The notes below the pieces were generated by a model, which was not told the origin of the DNA, ran no database searches, and was given only the letters and a program-made list of their open reading frames with translations. The position numbers and the translations under genes are program-made. From NCBI GenBank assembly GCA_031283865.1, contig JAITAX010000122.1, positions 1 through 5,883 of the forward strand: a DNA stretch of 5,883 bases, read 5' to 3'. The DNA is from Eubacteriales Family XIII. Incertae Sedis bacterium (lineage in GTDB: Bacteria; Bacillota; Clostridia; Peptostreptococcales; Anaerovoracaceae). Shown here one piece after another: positions 1-5,674 of this stretch (positions within the stretch are counted from its first letter, which is position 1; every line of letters starts with the position of its first letter).

Positions 1-71
1 AGCTTCCGCACAGGGTGTGTCCCAACTGCAATTATTACAACGGAAAAGAAGTCGTCGCCTCCGAGTCGTAA
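1..71 (+). CDS. rpmF: 50S ribosomal protein L32, C-terminal fragment
   Basis: This is the last 22 complete codons of a gene that begins before the window, read in frame from base 3 and ending at TAA 69-71. The peptide reads LPHRVCPNCNYYNGKEVV followed by ASES. The HRVCPxCxYYNGKEV pattern is the characteristic end of bacterial L32, a small zinc-ribbon protein of the large ribosomal subunit. The CPNC pair seen here would be the second half of the zinc-binding four-cysteine set; the first pair lies outside the window. It is followed by a strong intrinsic terminator, so it is probably the last gene of its operon. It converges on dapB. The identification rests on a short but very distinctive motif. 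Confidence 0.9.
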   Translation, partial: LPHRVCPNCNYYNGKEVVASES

Positions 72-99
72 ACCGAGCCGGGCGGCGGCGGGCATTCGT

Positions 100-136
100 A
101 AAAAATGGGTTGCTGTTTCGTACAGCGCCTTTTTTT
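100..136. terminator. Intrinsic terminator shared by rpmF and dapB
   Basis: On the plus strand, a stem pairs 108-116 with 122-129. It has one bulged T at 110, one G-U pair and a 5-nt TTCGT loop, and is followed at once by seven T residues (130-136), the standard Rho-independent layout for rpmF. A run of six A (100-105) lies on the other side, so the minus strand also reads hairpin then T-run and can end the asd–dapB transcript. The minus-strand stem is weaker because the G-U pair becomes an A-C mismatch. Two convergent genes sharing one bidirectional terminator is common; use in the dapB direction is inferred. Confidence 0.75.
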
Positions 137-147
137 GTGCGCTTTCT

Positions 148-915
148 TCAGGCAGAGGCCGCGGAGAGCAGATCGTCCATGCTGTAAAGCCCCGGCGGCT
201 TCCCCGCGAGGAAGCGGGCGGCGTTCACGGCACCGAGGGCAAAGACGTTTCGAGAGAAGATCGTGTGCTTAAATTCGATCACCTCATCGGGTCCCAAAAA
301 GAGGATGCTGTGCTCTCCGGGCAGGGCGCCGCCGCGCACCGCGTGTATGCCCAGCTCCGTTATCTTGCAGTCGTCGTCCTTGCCGTGCCGGCCGAACACG
401 AAATCTTTCTTTACCGCAAGGGCATCGTTGATCGCTTCGGCAATCAGCAGGGCCGTGCCGCTCGGCGAATCCGTTTTCTCCTTGTGGTGTTTCTCGACGA
501 TCTCAATGTTGAAATCCGATTCGAGCGCGGGCGCGGCGAGCCTCGCCGCGTGCAGCAGCACGTTCACGCCGAGAGACATGTTCGCGCTGTGAAATACGGG
601 AATCCTTGCGGCGGCGTCTTCGACGAGCGCGCGCTCGGCCTCGCCGAGGGCGGTCGTGGCGACGACGACGGGCGTCTTTGTGCGCAGGCAGTATTCCAGC
701 AGGGCGGGTATGGCCGTGAAATGCGAAAAATCTATGACGACGTCTGCGCCGTGCGCGCAGTCCTCCGGATTCGTGTAGAACTTGAAAGGCAGCGGTTCGC
801 CGCCGAATTTCTTGTCGAAGCCGGCGATGATCTGCAGATCCGCCTCCGCTTCGATTGCGGTGCGCAGCGCGCTGCCCATCCTGCCGTTGACGCCGTTTAG
901 AATGATCCTTAACAT
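148..915 (-). CDS. dapB: 4-hydroxy-tetrahydrodipicolinate reductase
   Basis: DapB is a cytoplasmic enzyme that uses NAD(P)H to reduce the dehydrated product of DapA to tetrahydrodipicolinate, on the route to diaminopimelate (peptidoglycan) and lysine. The 255-residue length is normal for the family. The N-terminal Rossmann nucleotide-binding loop is GVNGRMG (residues 8-14), followed by VIDFSH (60-65) and ANMSLGVN (111-118). The family signature EKHHKEKTDSPSGTA (141-155) carries the catalytic His143 and Lys147, matching His159 and Lys163 of the E. coli enzyme. The C-terminal part includes RGGALPGEH (194-202). The ATG at 913-915 is preceded by a perfect AGGAGG (921-926) 5 nt away, which fixes the start. 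It lies downstream of asd on the same strand with no obvious promoter of its own, so it is probably co-transcribed. No frameshift or missing key residue is seen. Confidence 0.97.
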   Translation of the reverse strand: MLRIILNGVNGRMGSALRTAIEAEADLQIIAGFDKKFGGEPLPFKFYTNPEDCAHGADVVIDFSHFTAIPALLEYCLRTKTPVVVATTALGEAERALVEDAAARIPVFHSANMSLGVNVLLHAARLAAPALESDFNIEIVEKHHKEKTDSPSGTALLIAEAINDALAVKKDFVFGRHGKDDDCKITELGIHAVRGGALPGEHSILFLGPDEVIEFKHTIFSRNVFALGAVNAARFLAGKPPGLYSMDDLLSAASA

Positions 916-920
916 GAGAG

Positions 921-926
921 CCTCCT
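921..926 (-). promoter_or_regulatory. dapB ribosome-binding site
   Basis: The minus strand reads AGGAGG with 5 nt before the ATG at 915. This is a full consensus Shine-Dalgarno and the strongest in the window. It supports the chosen dapB start and suggests efficient independent initiation even though asd ends 87 bp upstream. Confidence 0.85.
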
Positions 927-943
927 GATTTGCGAAATCGCGT

Positions 944-988
944 CCCGCGCGCCGCGCGCCGCCCCGCGGGCTGCCGCGCCGCGCGCGC
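944..988. other. Nearly pure G+C block between asd and dapB
   Basis: In these 45 bases only position 972 is T and all others are G or C. The block contains a tandem GCGCGCC duplication (947-953 and 954-960), the 8-bp palindrome CCCGCGGG (963-970) and a GC alternation at 981-988. It lies in the leader of dapB within the probable asd–dapB message, starting about 18 nt upstream of the AGGAGG. It would fold strongly as RNA, but I see no single clean hairpin and no T-run, so I do not call it a terminator. It may be an intercistronic processing or stability element, or drift in a GC-rich genome. Confidence 0.5.
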
Positions 989-1002
989 TTGCAGGGTAAA
1001 CG

Positions 1003-2001
1003 TTACAAAATTTCAAGTAATTTCTCAGCAATTTGCACGGCGTTGGTCGCCGCTCCTTTGCGGATGTTGTCGGCCACAACCCAGAGGTTCAGGCCGTTCT
1101 CGACGCTGAAATCGCGGCGGATTCTGCCGACGAACACCTCATCGCGGCCGGCGGCGTCGCGCGCCAGCGGGTAGGCGTTCTCGGCCGGGTTGTCGATCAC
1201 GACGATGCCGGGGGCGGCTGCGAGCAGCGCCCGGACCTCCGAAAGCTCAAAGGGTTTTTCGAGTTCCGCGTTGATGGATTCGCTGTGGGCGCTGAACACC
1301 GGCACGCGAACGGTCGTCGCCGTGACGGCGATGCGGTCATCGCCGAGTATCTTGTGCGTCTCGTGAATCATCTTCATCTCTTCTTTCGTGTAGCCGTTAT
1401 CGAGAAAGACGTCGATGTGGGGCAGGCAGTTGCCCGCGATTGCGTGGGGGTAGGCGGCCTTGAGGTCATTGCCCTTGAGCCCCTCCTCCAAGTCGCGTAT
1501 GCCCTTGATCCCCGAACCGGAAACGGACTGATAGGTGGAATACACGATGCGCTTGATTCCGTAGCGGTCGTAGAGCGGTTTCAGGGCGACGACGGCCTGT
1601 ATCGTGGAGCAGTTCGGATTTGCGATGATGCCCTTGTGCTTCGCGATCTCCTGCGGGTTCACCTCGGGTACGACGAGGGGTACGTTCGCGTCCATGCGCC
1701 AAGCGCTGCTGTTGTCCACGACCGCAACGCCTTTCGCAGCCGCAATCGGCGCAAACTTTTCGCTCGCGGCGCCGCCCGCCGAGAACAGCGCGATGTCAAT
1801 GGGTTTGTCAAAAGACCGCTCCGTAAGCTCTTCCACGGTGTATTCGCGCCCGCAGAAATTGATTTTCGCACCCGCGGACTTGGCCGAAGCCATAGGATAC
1901 AGGTTTTCATACGGGAAATTTCGCTCCGCAAGAACCTTGAGAAATGTTCCGCCGACGAGCCCCGTCGCGCCCACGACGGCCAAATTGGGTTTTCTCTGCA
2001 T
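1003..2001 (-). CDS. asd: Aspartate-semialdehyde dehydrogenase
   Basis: Asd reduces 4-aspartyl phosphate to aspartate semialdehyde with NADPH in the cytoplasm. This is the branch point leading to lysine/diaminopimelate and to threonine, methionine and isoleucine. The 332-residue length fits the family. The NADP-binding loop is GATGLVGGTF (11-20), followed by FSAGGAASEKF (73-83) and DNSSAWRMD (96-104). The active-site motif NPNCST (128-133) has nucleophile Cys131. The RVPVFSAHSES motif (232-242) contains the expected substrate-binding Arg and catalytic His239, and the C-terminal VVADNIRKGAATNA (308-321) is typical. The start is ATG at 1999-2001; no in-frame alternative with a better ribosome-binding site is seen. 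It is the first gene of a probable asd–dapB operon, driven by a clear promoter 43-71 bp upstream of the start. dapA is not between the two genes. The gene appears intact. Confidence 0.97.
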   Translation of the reverse strand: MQRKPNLAVVGATGLVGGTFLKVLAERNFPYENLYPMASAKSAGAKINFCGREYTVEELTERSFDKPIDIALFSAGGAASEKFAPIAAAKGVAVVDNSSAWRMDANVPLVVPEVNPQEIAKHKGIIANPNCSTIQAVVALKPLYDRYGIKRIVYSTYQSVSGSGIKGIRDLEEGLKGNDLKAAYPHAIAGNCLPHIDVFLDNGYTKEEMKMIHETHKILGDDRIAVTATTVRVPVFSAHSESINAELEKPFELSEVRALLAAAPGIVVIDNPAENAYPLARDAAGRDEVFVGRIRRDFSVENGLNLWVVADNIRKGAATNAVQIAEKLLEIL

Positions 2002-2013
2002 TTTTTTCGGATG

Positions 2014-2020
2014 CTCCTTT
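2014..2020 (-). promoter_or_regulatory. asd ribosome-binding site with long spacing
   Basis: The minus strand reads AAAGGAG, then 12 nt ending in six A, then the asd ATG. Twelve nucleotides is longer than the usual 5-9. No in-frame ATG, GTG or TTG lies closer to it, and the protein starts correctly with the beta strand leading into GATGLVG. The assignment is therefore probably right, with initiation somewhat weakened or helped by the A-rich unstructured spacer. Confidence 0.6.
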
Positions 2021-2043
2021 CGTCTGCTCGAATATTTTAAGAT

Positions 2044-2072
2044 ATTATATACGTATGCGCCGCAATGTGCAA
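2044..2072 (-). promoter_or_regulatory. Sigma-A-type promoter for asd–dapB
   Basis: On the minus strand, TTGCAC (2067-2072) is followed by a 17-bp spacer (2050-2066) and a perfect TATAAT (2044-2049). Transcription would start near 2037, giving a leader of about 36 nt before the asd ATG. That is far too short for a lysine riboswitch, and none is seen upstream of asd, so any lysine feedback at this promoter would have to act by another route. Consensus hexamers at the optimal spacing make this a strong prediction. Confidence 0.85.
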
Positions 2073-2100
2073 ATGCTTTCGCGGATTCTTCACATATTCG

Positions 2101-2131
2101 TAATAAAATTATTTCCTTTTATTAATAATTT
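2101..2131. promoter_or_regulatory. Overlapping AT-rich inverted repeats, possible operator
   Basis: Two perfect 8-bp inverted repeats overlap here. TAATAAAA (2101-2108) matches TTTTATTA (2117-2124) across an 8-nt spacer, and AAATTATT (2106-2113) matches AATAATTT (2124-2131) across 10 nt. They lie between the asd promoter and the uppP extended -10 and overlap the expected -35 position for uppP. This is where a dimeric regulator or an UP element could act. The sequence is AT-rich, so the symmetry could be chance; I do not recognise the half-site as a known regulator's. Confidence 0.35.
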
Positions 2132-2144
2132 AATTCTCATCATA

Positions 2145-2153
2145 TGGTATAAT
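2145..2153 (+). promoter_or_regulatory. Extended -10 promoter for uppP–ftsK–rimO
   Basis: The sequence TGGTATAAT is a perfect extended -10 element (TGnTATAAT). The -35 region at the proper distance (about 2125-2130, ATAATT) is poor, as is common with extended -10 promoters. The upstream 2095-2140 stretch is strongly AT-rich and could serve as an UP element. Transcription would start near 2160, giving a leader of about 60 nt before uppP. It diverges from the asd promoter, with about 120 bp between the predicted start points. Confidence 0.75.
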
Positions 2154-2165
2154 AACCGCAGAGAA

Positions 2166-2203
2166 CGCGGATTATACATTTGCAACTGCGGGAGAAAGCC
2201 GCG
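2166..2203 (+). other. Inverted repeats in the uppP leader
   Basis: In the predicted 5' untranslated region, CGCGG (2166-2170) can pair with CCGCG (2199-2203). Alternatively GCGG (2188-2191) pairs with CCGC (2199-2202) across a 7-nt loop. A further match, CCGCAG (2156-2161) with CTGCGG (2186-2191), mostly precedes the predicted transcription start and may matter only as DNA. The structures are short and no T-run follows, so this is not a terminator. Their closeness to the AAAGGG ribosome-binding site (2206-2211) could affect translation of uppP. Confidence 0.3.
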
Positions 2204-2221
2204 AGAAAGGGAATTTGACAT

Positions 2222-3055
2222 ATGACGTTTTGGGAGTCCGTCGTACTGGGCCTCGCGCAGGGCCTTTCGGAATTTCTGCCGATCAGCAGCTCCGGCCATC
2301 TGGCCCTGCTCGAATATTTCTTCGGGATCGACGAGGACAGGGTCCTGTTCTTCGCGACGCTTCTGCATCTGGGTACGCTGTTTTCGATCTTCTTCGTGTA
2401 CTATAAGGATATAGGGGCGCTGCTGCGCGAACTCGGCGCTGTAATCGCGGATATCTTCGCGGGGCGGGGGCCGCGCGTGAACGCGAACGAAACGCGGCGT
2501 CTGGGCTTCATGATCCTCGTCGCGACCGTGCCGACCGCGTGCGCCGGGCTGTTGCTGCGGGATGTCTTTTCGGCGCTCTACGGCTCGCTCGTCGCCGTCG
2601 GCGCGGGCCTTTTGATTACGGGCTGCATGATGTTCCTGTCGGAGCGCATGGGCCGCGGGAATCGTTCCGTATCCGACACGCTGTTTCGCCACGCTTTCTT
2701 CGTCGGCGTCATGCAGTCGATTGCCCTGTGTCCCGGCATTTCCAGATCGGGCGCCACGATCACGGGCGGACTGGCTTCAGGCATGAAACGCGAGCTTGCG
2801 GTGCGCTTCGCCTTTTTGATTTCGATACCCTCCGTACTCGGCGCGGTCGTCCTCGAGGCGCCCGACGCCTTCGGCGCCGGCGTGGAGATCGTCCTGCTGC
2901 CGCCCCTAGGCGTGGGCGTCGTCGTTTCAATGCTTTCGGGATTTTTTGCGATCAAGACGATGATTCGCGTCGTTTCGACGGGAAAGCTTCGATATTTTTC
3001 ATTTTACACGTGGGCGCTCGGCGCGGCTGTGATCGCGTATGCGCTGTTTCTGTAG
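2222..3055 (+). CDS. uppP: Undecaprenyl-diphosphate phosphatase (UppP/BacA)
   Basis: UppP is a polytopic membrane enzyme that dephosphorylates undecaprenyl pyrophosphate, regenerating the lipid carrier for peptidoglycan and other surface polymers. Overproduction of this family gives bacitracin resistance. The 277-residue length is normal. Both family signatures are present: Q13xxxE17 leading into EFLPISSSGH (17-26), and CPGISRSGATITGG (170-183) with the conserved Arg175. Hydrophobic stretches at about 43-62, 95-113, 119-139, 157-170, 193-212, 222-246 and 261-277 fit a multi-pass protein. The ATG at 2222 follows AAAGGG (2206-2211) at a slightly long 10 nt; starting later would cut into the first signature region. 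It is the first gene after an extended -10 promoter and ends 57 bp before ftsK, so it probably leads the uppP–ftsK–rimO unit. The gene appears intact. Confidence 0.96.
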   Translation: MTFWESVVLGLAQGLSEFLPISSSGHLALLEYFFGIDEDRVLFFATLLHLGTLFSIFFVYYKDIGALLRELGAVIADIFAGRGPRVNANETRRLGFMILVATVPTACAGLLLRDVFSALYGSLVAVGAGLLITGCMMFLSERMGRGNRSVSDTLFRHAFFVGVMQSIALCPGISRSGATITGGLASGMKRELAVRFAFLISIPSVLGAVVLEAPDAFGAGVEIVLLPPLGVGVVVSMLSGFFAIKTMIRVVSTGKLRYFSFYTWALGAAVIAYALFL

Positions 3056-3063
3056 AGGATGAC

Positions 3064-3101
3064 GCGCCGACGGACGCCCTGCAAGCGGCGCCCGTCGGCG
3101 C
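3064..3101 (+). other. Stable intercistronic hairpin before ftsK
   Basis: Bases 3064-3073 pair perfectly with 3092-3101 (10 bp). After one A-C mismatch, 3075-3078 pair with 3087-3090 (4 bp), closing an 8-nt loop (3079-3086). No T-run follows, so this is not a classical terminator. It starts 8 nt after the uppP stop and ends two bases before the GGAG of ftsK. As RNA it could stabilise the uppP message, mark a processing site, insulate translation of ftsK from uppP, or tune access to the ftsK ribosome-binding site. The structure is directly visible in the sequence; the role is inferred. Confidence 0.6.
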
Positions 3102-3102
3102 C

Positions 3103-3106
3103 GGAG
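3103..3106 (+). promoter_or_regulatory. ftsK ribosome-binding site deciding the start
   Basis: GGAG lies 6 nt before the ATG at 3113. The in-frame ATG at 3059 has only AGAGG abutting it directly, which is no usable spacing. Translation from 3059 would also have to read through the stable hairpin at 3064-3101. The start at 3113 is therefore preferred; it gives an 853-residue protein. Confidence 0.75.
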
Positions 3107-3112
3107 ACGAGG

Positions 3113-5674
3113 ATGACAGAGAAAAAGCAAACGAAAACAAAACCCGCGCGCCGCGCCGAGCGGGAAAAGAAAGGGCCGGCGGAGCAGAAATCGCAGCGGA
3201 CGCCCGCGACCGAGCGGCCGGGCCGGCTTCGCGACGAGATATGGGCCATCGTGCTGACAGCCGTGGGCGCTTTCCTGATCGTGGCCCTGCAAACGGGCGC
3301 GGCCGGCCGCTTCGGCGAGGCGATGCAGACGCTGCTCAAGGGCTGTTTCGGCTTCACGGGCTATGTGCTGCCCTATTACATGATCGTGTACGGCGTGCTG
3401 CTCTTCGCGAAAAAAGCGGCCCGGCTGAGCGGCCGGTCGGTGTTCTTCTGGGCGCTGATCTTCCTGCTTCTGACGGTCATCAACGCGAGCAGGTTTGTCG
3501 CCGACGATTCCGGCTTCGGCCTTTCGTCGCTGTCGCAGATCTTCGACAGGGGCGCGGACGGAAAGGGCGGCGGCTTTTTCGGAGAACTGATCGGCATGGG
3601 CCTGATTAAGCTGATCGGCAAGCCGGGACTCTATATCCTCTGCGGCGCCGGCATATTGATCTCCCTCCTGCTCGTCATAAACACGCCGATTTCGCAGCTG
3701 CTCGACAAACTCAAGGCGAAACGCGCGGAACGCAAGATCCTCGCTGCGGCAAACGCGACGATGTCCGCTGCGGAAGCGGCGGAAAATGAGGCGGCTGAGG
3801 AGGCGCAGCGGCAGACGGCGCCCGCGGCGGACGACGCGCAGCCGGCGAGCATCCTGTCCGGCAAGGCGGGTACGGCTCTCAAACAGACGCGCATCGTGGA
3901 CTATATCAACACGGAATACAGCGACGACAGCTCCGCCGGGACGGGCATAGAACCGCCCTCGAAGCCCGCGCCGGGCATGGGACTTGAATCCGGCGAGACC
4001 GCGCCGACCGCTTCTGCGGACGCAGAGGCGGAGAGCGCTTCGGATTTCGCGACGGCTCTCGCGGCGGCCATGGACGGCGGCGACGGCGAAGTTCCCGCGC
4101 CCGCCCGCCGCTTCGCCGATGACGCGGATCCTTTCTCCTCGCTGTCGATATTCCCGGACAAGCATACCGAAGACGAACCGGAGCGGTCCGCGCACAACGC
4201 GCCGCTCGTGCCGCCGGCTTACGAGCTGCCGCACACGGGGCTTCTGAACAACGGGCCTGCGCGCCGCGCGAAAGAGGGCGGGAGCGATCCGCGCCTCATG
4301 GCGCAGAAGCTCGAACAGACCCTGCGGAATTTCGACGTGGACGCCAAGGTGATACAGGTCACGGTGGGTCCGGCGGTCACGCGCTACGAATTGCAACCCG
4401 GCGTCGGGGTGAAGGTGGCGAGCATCAAACGCATAGAAAACGACATCGCCCTGAACCTCGAAGCGAAGAGCCTGCGCATCGAAGCGCCCATACCCGGCAA
4501 GGCCGCCGTCGGCATAGAGGTGGCGAACGACCGCATAGACGTGGTCGTGCTGCGCGACATTCTGGAGTCCCGCGAGTTCAAAAGCGCCGACTCGAAGATC
4601 GGCTTTGCCGTCGGCATGGATATCTCGGGAAACAGCATCGTCGCGGATTTGAAATCCATGCCGCATATGCTCATCGCCGGCTCGACGGGTTCCGGCAAGA
4701 GCGTCTGCATCAACAGCATCATCATGAGCCTGCTGTTCAAGGCGCGTCCCGACGAGGTCCGGCTGATCCTGATCGACCCCAAGGTCGTGGAACTCGGCAA
4801 TTACAACGGGATTCCGCATCTGCTGGTCCCTGTCGTGACGGAGTCGGGCAAGGCGGCGGCCGCGTTGAACTGGGCCGTTACGGAGATGAACGACCGCTAT
4901 GAAAAGCTCGGCAAGGAGCGCGTGCGGGATCTCGAATCCTACAATAAACTCATGCGGGAGCGCGGGGAGACCGAGGCCCTGCTTCCGCAGATCGTGATTA
5001 TCATAGACGAGCTTGCAGATCTGATGATGGAGGCGCGGGCCAAGGTGGAGGAAGCCATCTGCCGCATCGCACAGAAAGCCCGCGCGGCCGGTATGCACCT
5101 CATCGTGGCTACGCAGCGCCCCTCCGTGGATGTAATCACGGGCCTGATTAAGTCCAACATCCCGTCGCGGATCGCGTTTGCCGTGTCGCAGCAGGTAGAT
5201 TCCAGAACCATACTCGATATGTCGGGCGCCGAACACCTGATGGGCAAGGGCGATATGCTGTTCAAGGACCAGGGGCGCGACAAGCCCATCCGCGTGCAGG
5301 GCGCCTTTGTGTCCGACAGCGAGGTTCACGCCGTCATAGAGTTCGTGAAGAAGCAGATGGGACCCGAATACGCGGACGACGTGATGAACACCATCGAAAC
5401 GGGCGGCGCGAACGCCCTGCCCGACGAAGAGGGGGACGACGATCTGCTGCCCGAAGCCGTGGAGACCGTCGTGCTCGCAAAGCAGGCCTCCGCTTCCATG
5501 TTGCAGCGGCGTTTCCGCGTGGGCTACAACAGGGCGGCGCGCCTGATCGAGATGATGGAGGCGCGCGGCATCATCGGGCCGGCCGACGGCAGCAGGCCGA
5601 GGACCGTGCTGATGAGCGAAGAAGAACTGTACGCCGCGCGGGACAGCCTTGCGGAAGCGGACGAATCCCTATGA
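3113..5674 (+). CDS. ftsK: DNA translocase FtsK/SpoIIIE
   Basis: This membrane-anchored, hexameric ATP-driven DNA pump moves chromosomal DNA across the closing septum; in spore formers the SpoIIIE version packs the forespore. From the ATG at 3113 it has 853 residues. A basic cytoplasmic head (1-40) precedes about four membrane segments (43-60, 84-99, 109-124 and a hydrophobic stretch at about 158-189). A low-complexity Ala/Glu/Asp/Pro-rich linker (about 196-380) follows. The alpha domain (about 392-480) leads into the RecA-like motor, with Walker A GSTGSGKS (523-530) and Walker B IVIIIDELADL (627-637), then ATQRPSVDVITG (666-677). The C-terminal gamma winged helix contains RRFRVGYNRAARLIE (799-813), the part that reads polar KOPS/SRS guide sequences. 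The stop TGA overlaps the rimO ATG. All catalytic parts are present. Whether it acts as FtsK (division) or SpoIIIE (sporulation) cannot be told from sequence alone; a longer form starting at 3059 (871 residues) is less likely. Confidence 0.95.
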   Translation: MTEKKQTKTKPARRAEREKKGPAEQKSQRTPATERPGRLRDEIWAIVLTAVGAFLIVALQTGAAGRFGEAMQTLLKGCFGFTGYVLPYYMIVYGVLLFAKKAARLSGRSVFFWALIFLLLTVINASRFVADDSGFGLSSLSQIFDRGADGKGGGFFGELIGMGLIKLIGKPGLYILCGAGILISLLLVINTPISQLLDKLKAKRAERKILAAANATMSAAEAAENEAAEEAQRQTAPAADDAQPASILSGKAGTALKQTRIVDYINTEYSDDSSAGTGIEPPSKPAPGMGLESGETAPTASADAEAESASDFATALAAAMDGGDGEVPAPARRFADDADPFSSLSIFPDKHTEDEPERSAHNAPLVPPAYELPHTGLLNNGPARRAKEGGSDPRLMAQKLEQTLRNFDVDAKVIQVTVGPAVTRYELQPGVGVKVASIKRIENDIALNLEAKSLRIEAPIPGKAAVGIEVANDRIDVVVLRDILESREFKSADSKIGFAVGMDISGNSIVADLKSMPHMLIAGSTGSGKSVCINSIIMSLLFKARPDEVRLILIDPKVVELGNYNGIPHLLVPVVTESGKAAAALNWAVTEMNDRYEKLGKERVRDLESYNKLMRERGETEALLPQIVIIIDELADLMMEARAKVEEAICRIAQKARAAGMHLIVATQRPSVDVITGLIKSNIPSRIAFAVSQQVDSRTILDMSGAEHLMGKGDMLFKDQGRDKPIRVQGAFVSDSEVHAVIEFVKKQMGPEYADDVMNTIETGGANALPDEEGDDDLLPEAVETVVLAKQASASMLQRRFRVGYNRAARLIEMMEARGIIGPADGSRPRTVLMSEEELYAARDSLAEADESL

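Noticed and set aside
265..900. A 211-codon open frame on the plus strand, opposite dapB
   Set aside because: It is a shadow of dapB. The translation is Arg/Val-rich without motifs and arises from codon bias in the true frame.
1033..2040. A 335-codon open frame on the plus strand, opposite asd
   Set aside because: It is a mirror of asd, which has all its catalytic motifs. The reverse product shows no family resemblance, and the frame has no credible ribosome-binding site.
2002..2043. Possible lysine riboswitch upstream of asd
   Set aside because: The promoter is so close that the leader is about 36 nt, too short for the lysine aptamer, and none of its conserved core is visible.
2090..2692. 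A 200-codon open frame on the minus strand over the control region and the start of uppP
   Set aside because: It runs through both promoters and opposite the conserved UppP signature, with a charged, low-complexity product. There is no support for it as a gene.
3056..3112. Intrinsic terminator between uppP and ftsK
   Set aside because: The hairpin is strong, but it is followed by CCGGAGACGAGG with no T-run, so it does not fit a Rho-independent terminator.
2539..3609. A 356-codon open frame on the plus strand bridging uppP and ftsK
   Set aside because: It overlaps two well-supported genes in another frame and has an Arg-dominated composition with no domain. It is a GC-skew artefact.
2999..5329. 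A 776-codon open frame on the minus strand, opposite ftsK
   Set aside because: It lies antisense to a gene with full FtsK motifs. Its product is rich in Arg, Ala and His with no recognisable domain, as expected when a GC-rich gene is read backwards. It also continues across the ftsK start and hairpin without a plausible gene boundary.
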